A stretch of DNA of 64,000 bases from Phytophthora quininea (taxonomy: Eukaryota > Oomycota > Peronosporomycetes > Peronosporales > Peronosporaceae): the NCBI GenBank assembly GCA_011947345.1, contig JAAVTG010001008.1, forward strand, positions 124,001 to 188,000, written 5' to 3'. Below, piece after piece: positions 61,860 through 64,000 of this stretch (within the stretch, counting starts at the first letter, position 1; every line of letters begins with the position of its first letter). Made by a program: the position numbers and the translations under genes. Under the pieces are notes generated by a model. That model had not been told where the DNA came from, did no database searches, and saw nothing but the letters and a program-made list of their open reading frames with translations.

Positions 61860-63720
61860 AAATGTATAGTGGGCCCTCTTTAGATACGCCCAGATCAGAA
61901 ACCCCAGTCCTAAGATCTAGGTCCAGGGTTCCCAATCCGGGGCAGCGTGTACCCTGTGCAACCCCTCTTGGTAAGATTTACCTCGAGGCATCGTCCACGC
62001 GACTTGGGGTAGGAGTAATGACCAAGCTCCAAATAGACCCCTCTTCCAGGATCAGACTTCCAGCATTTAGGACCACGATCAGGATCCTCGATTCCAGGAT
62101 CAAGAAGCTCACGCAATCTCCACACGCTCGTACACCAGCAATAAAACCACAACCAGAAATCACACGGCACGATATGCAGGTCCTTGTTCTTTTGTTAGCC
62201 GAGGATTTGGGCTAATTTACCAGTGTCAATCGGGGTTTCAGGTCCTGGGTAACTGTCCGATCCAAGATACCTGCAATGCGACGCGCACCACTCTCAAAGA
62301 GAGAAAAGTCACTTGTCAGATTCAAAGCTTATACCCTCGCTCCACACAAACAGTCTTCGATCACGTCCTTGGTTGCCGACTGCTGGTCCAGGCTCCCGAG
62401 GCACAGGAATATGAAATGGTAAGACGCAAGACCCCCAACTAGGATATGAAATAGGGAGGGTCTTAGCCCAGGTCGAACAGCGTCCTGGTCCCCAACCTAA
62501 CTCAACTCGGAACGGTTGGAGTCCCCAGACGTCTCGCAAGCGCGGCCGAATGTGATCCTTGCTTCACAGCTATAGCACACCTTGATCCTCTTACGCAAAT
62601 TGGTGGTACAACGACGTGACAAATTATATATTACAGGAAAAAATAAACTGTTAAAGTTTAAGAGTACTCTGCATGCCTACAATTTCACCTAATTTATATA
62701 TAGTCCACATCATCATGTCTTGTCTTGGTTTCCGCATGGTGGTCGTGGTTGCAGGCCTGAACAGTCGCCCCTAATTGAGCAACTTAACCGGGAAAGATAT
62801 GGGAAGATCGCAGGCGATCCTTCAATTTCCAGGGCCTGGATCCTGGATCAGGGTCTGCTGTGGTCGACAATACTCAAGTCGTTTTGATAGGTTCAACTCG
62901 TTCGGAACGCTTGTCATCAAGCGTGCTCATGATGAGACAACGGAAGAACACGAGGCTGAATTCGCACTGTGAAGACCACGGCCACTTCTAATGTAAAATA
63001 TCGTCGACATCGAAAGATCGGCTAGCACAATTGGAAGTGGGGGTCTTCGAGATAATGAGGAGGAGGAGAGAAGAGAACGAGCACAAAGTAGGCGCTCGCC
63101 GTGATGAAGTAGATCAGCGTTGTCGAGGTGAAGTCGCTGCTAGGGAGGCGCGTCTGGTGACACGAGGCACTCGATTTTTCGGATGAAGAGTTTCTATTGG
63201 CTAAAGTATGATGGCTTCGGATTTAGGTTCAGAAATAGAGCCAAAGCGACCAGCTGTTTATGTGGCACAAACTATGGAAGGACTAGTGCGATGGTCAGGA
63301 TCTGGATCTTGGATCCCTGAACCAAGGAGGGGCCCCAGGTCCGGAAGTGCGAATCCTGGGCCAGCTACCCAGGTACTCGGAGCACTCAGTCCGGACCAAC
63401 TCTCGTCCCGAGGCGGGTTTTTCTACGTGAAAGGAGAATTCATCATTTCCTGGAAGTTAAACAGGAATGCCTTCCTAATCCTGGATTCTATCCAGGAGTT
63501 CCAGGTCCTCAGTTCAGGATCCTGAATTAAAGTCACAAGTTACCATCAACCCAAGATCCAAGTCATGATCCTAAAAGTGGAACATATGTTATTCCACATC
63601 TTCAAGTTATTTGCCCAAGAGTGATTGCCAATGACCAGAGATCCTGGATCCGAGATGTCAAGACTTCCTGATCCTCGATCGTGGTTGAAACTTCCCTGAT
63701 CCTGGATTCCTGATCCCGGA
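61860..63720. repeat. Degenerate GGATCCTGGAT-type repeat region
   Basis: Variants of GGATCCTGGAT and CTGGATCC in both orientations recur throughout, densest at 62818-62850, 63295-63330 and 63525-63720. I count 18 GATC sites between 62761 and 63720, where about four would be expected by chance. No coding frame runs through it convincingly. Confidence 0.6.
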
Positions 63721-64000
63721 TTCAGGTAAGTGGAGTTTCATACTCTAACTCTCTCGATGCTCCAAGTTCTCCGTCATTCAAGTCCACATAAGGTTCCACT
63801 GGGGCAGCAAAATAGACGAGCAGCCCGTTGTCACCCAAACGGGGCGTTAGATCGGAAAGCTGACAGTACAGCGAAAACTTGAGCGGTGCTATAGCAGTGT
63901 GTCGCCCTCGGCCTTCTTGGCCGTTGTCTGCCTCAACGCGCTTCAGTCCCATGCGGAAAGTTTTTATATCCTGGTAGGCAATCGGTTGTGCTTGATGGCA
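63721..64000. other. Window end, possible 76-residue minus-strand frame
   Basis: The frame at 63722-63952 (start MGLKRVEADNGQEGRGRHTA) is open but unrecognised; nothing else supports a gene. Confidence 0.25.

Overview
The window looks like nuclear DNA of a plant-pathogenic oomycete, most likely Phytophthora or a close relative. The evidence is a secreted class I elicitin at 7.9 kb, oomycete-type core promoters (TCATTCTGCAATTT-like Inr plus flanking motif) just upstream of several genes, short GT..AG introns of about 60-90 bp, GC-rich and tightly packed genes on both strands, and a Helitron at the gene-poor end. The species cannot be named from sequence alone.

Layout. 0-17.8 kb is housekeeping-rich: a beta-propeller/Calx-beta-like secreted or surface protein (partial), a mitochondrial calcium uniporter, NOSIP, ATG7, a cathepsin Z-like protease with a membrane tail, the elicitin, a small unknown protein, a divergent pair of large unknown membrane proteins, an IQ-WW-EF-hand-FKBP fusion and eRF1. 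18.1-24.8 kb is a near-perfect inverted duplication (arms of about 2.95 kb, 764 bp spacer). It carries two head-to-head phosphate transporter genes. Its left arm ends in a broken 3' copy of the molybdenum cofactor gene whose complete version (CNX1-like, E then G domain) starts inside the right arm. A Cys-form SelT homologue follows at 26.8 kb.

27.7-38.7 kb is an accessory cluster. Two plus-strand 4-coumarate-CoA-ligase-like genes (one with a mitochondrial-type N-terminus, one with an MGNC lipidation-type N-terminus) alternate with eight tiny intronless cysteine-rich genes, all on the minus strand. Five of these share a CxxC-rich N-terminus and a VVYVxPVVV tail. The pair [ligase + Cys-rich gene] is itself duplicated. 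This cluster is the best candidate here for an undescribed system. 40.3-50.7 kb returns to ordinary genes: an unknown Met/Gln-rich protein, NR2C2AP, p23, an ING-type PHD plus winged-helix protein, a PH/coiled-coil protein, an RS-domain RanBP2 zinc-finger protein and a helical protein of unknown function.

From 50.8 kb the DNA becomes AT-richer and gene-poor: inverted-repeat debris, a possible Helitron 3' end, a decayed autonomous Helitron (about 52.9-58.6 kb), and repeat-rich DNA to the end, including a stretch unusually dense in GATC.

Caution: more than 20 genes' worth of reading-frame breaks are each explained by one missing base, mostly in short homopolymers. Similar loss in essential genes (p23, CNX1, MCU) points to sequencing or assembly error, not wholesale pseudogenisation. 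I therefore give gene spans across these breaks.
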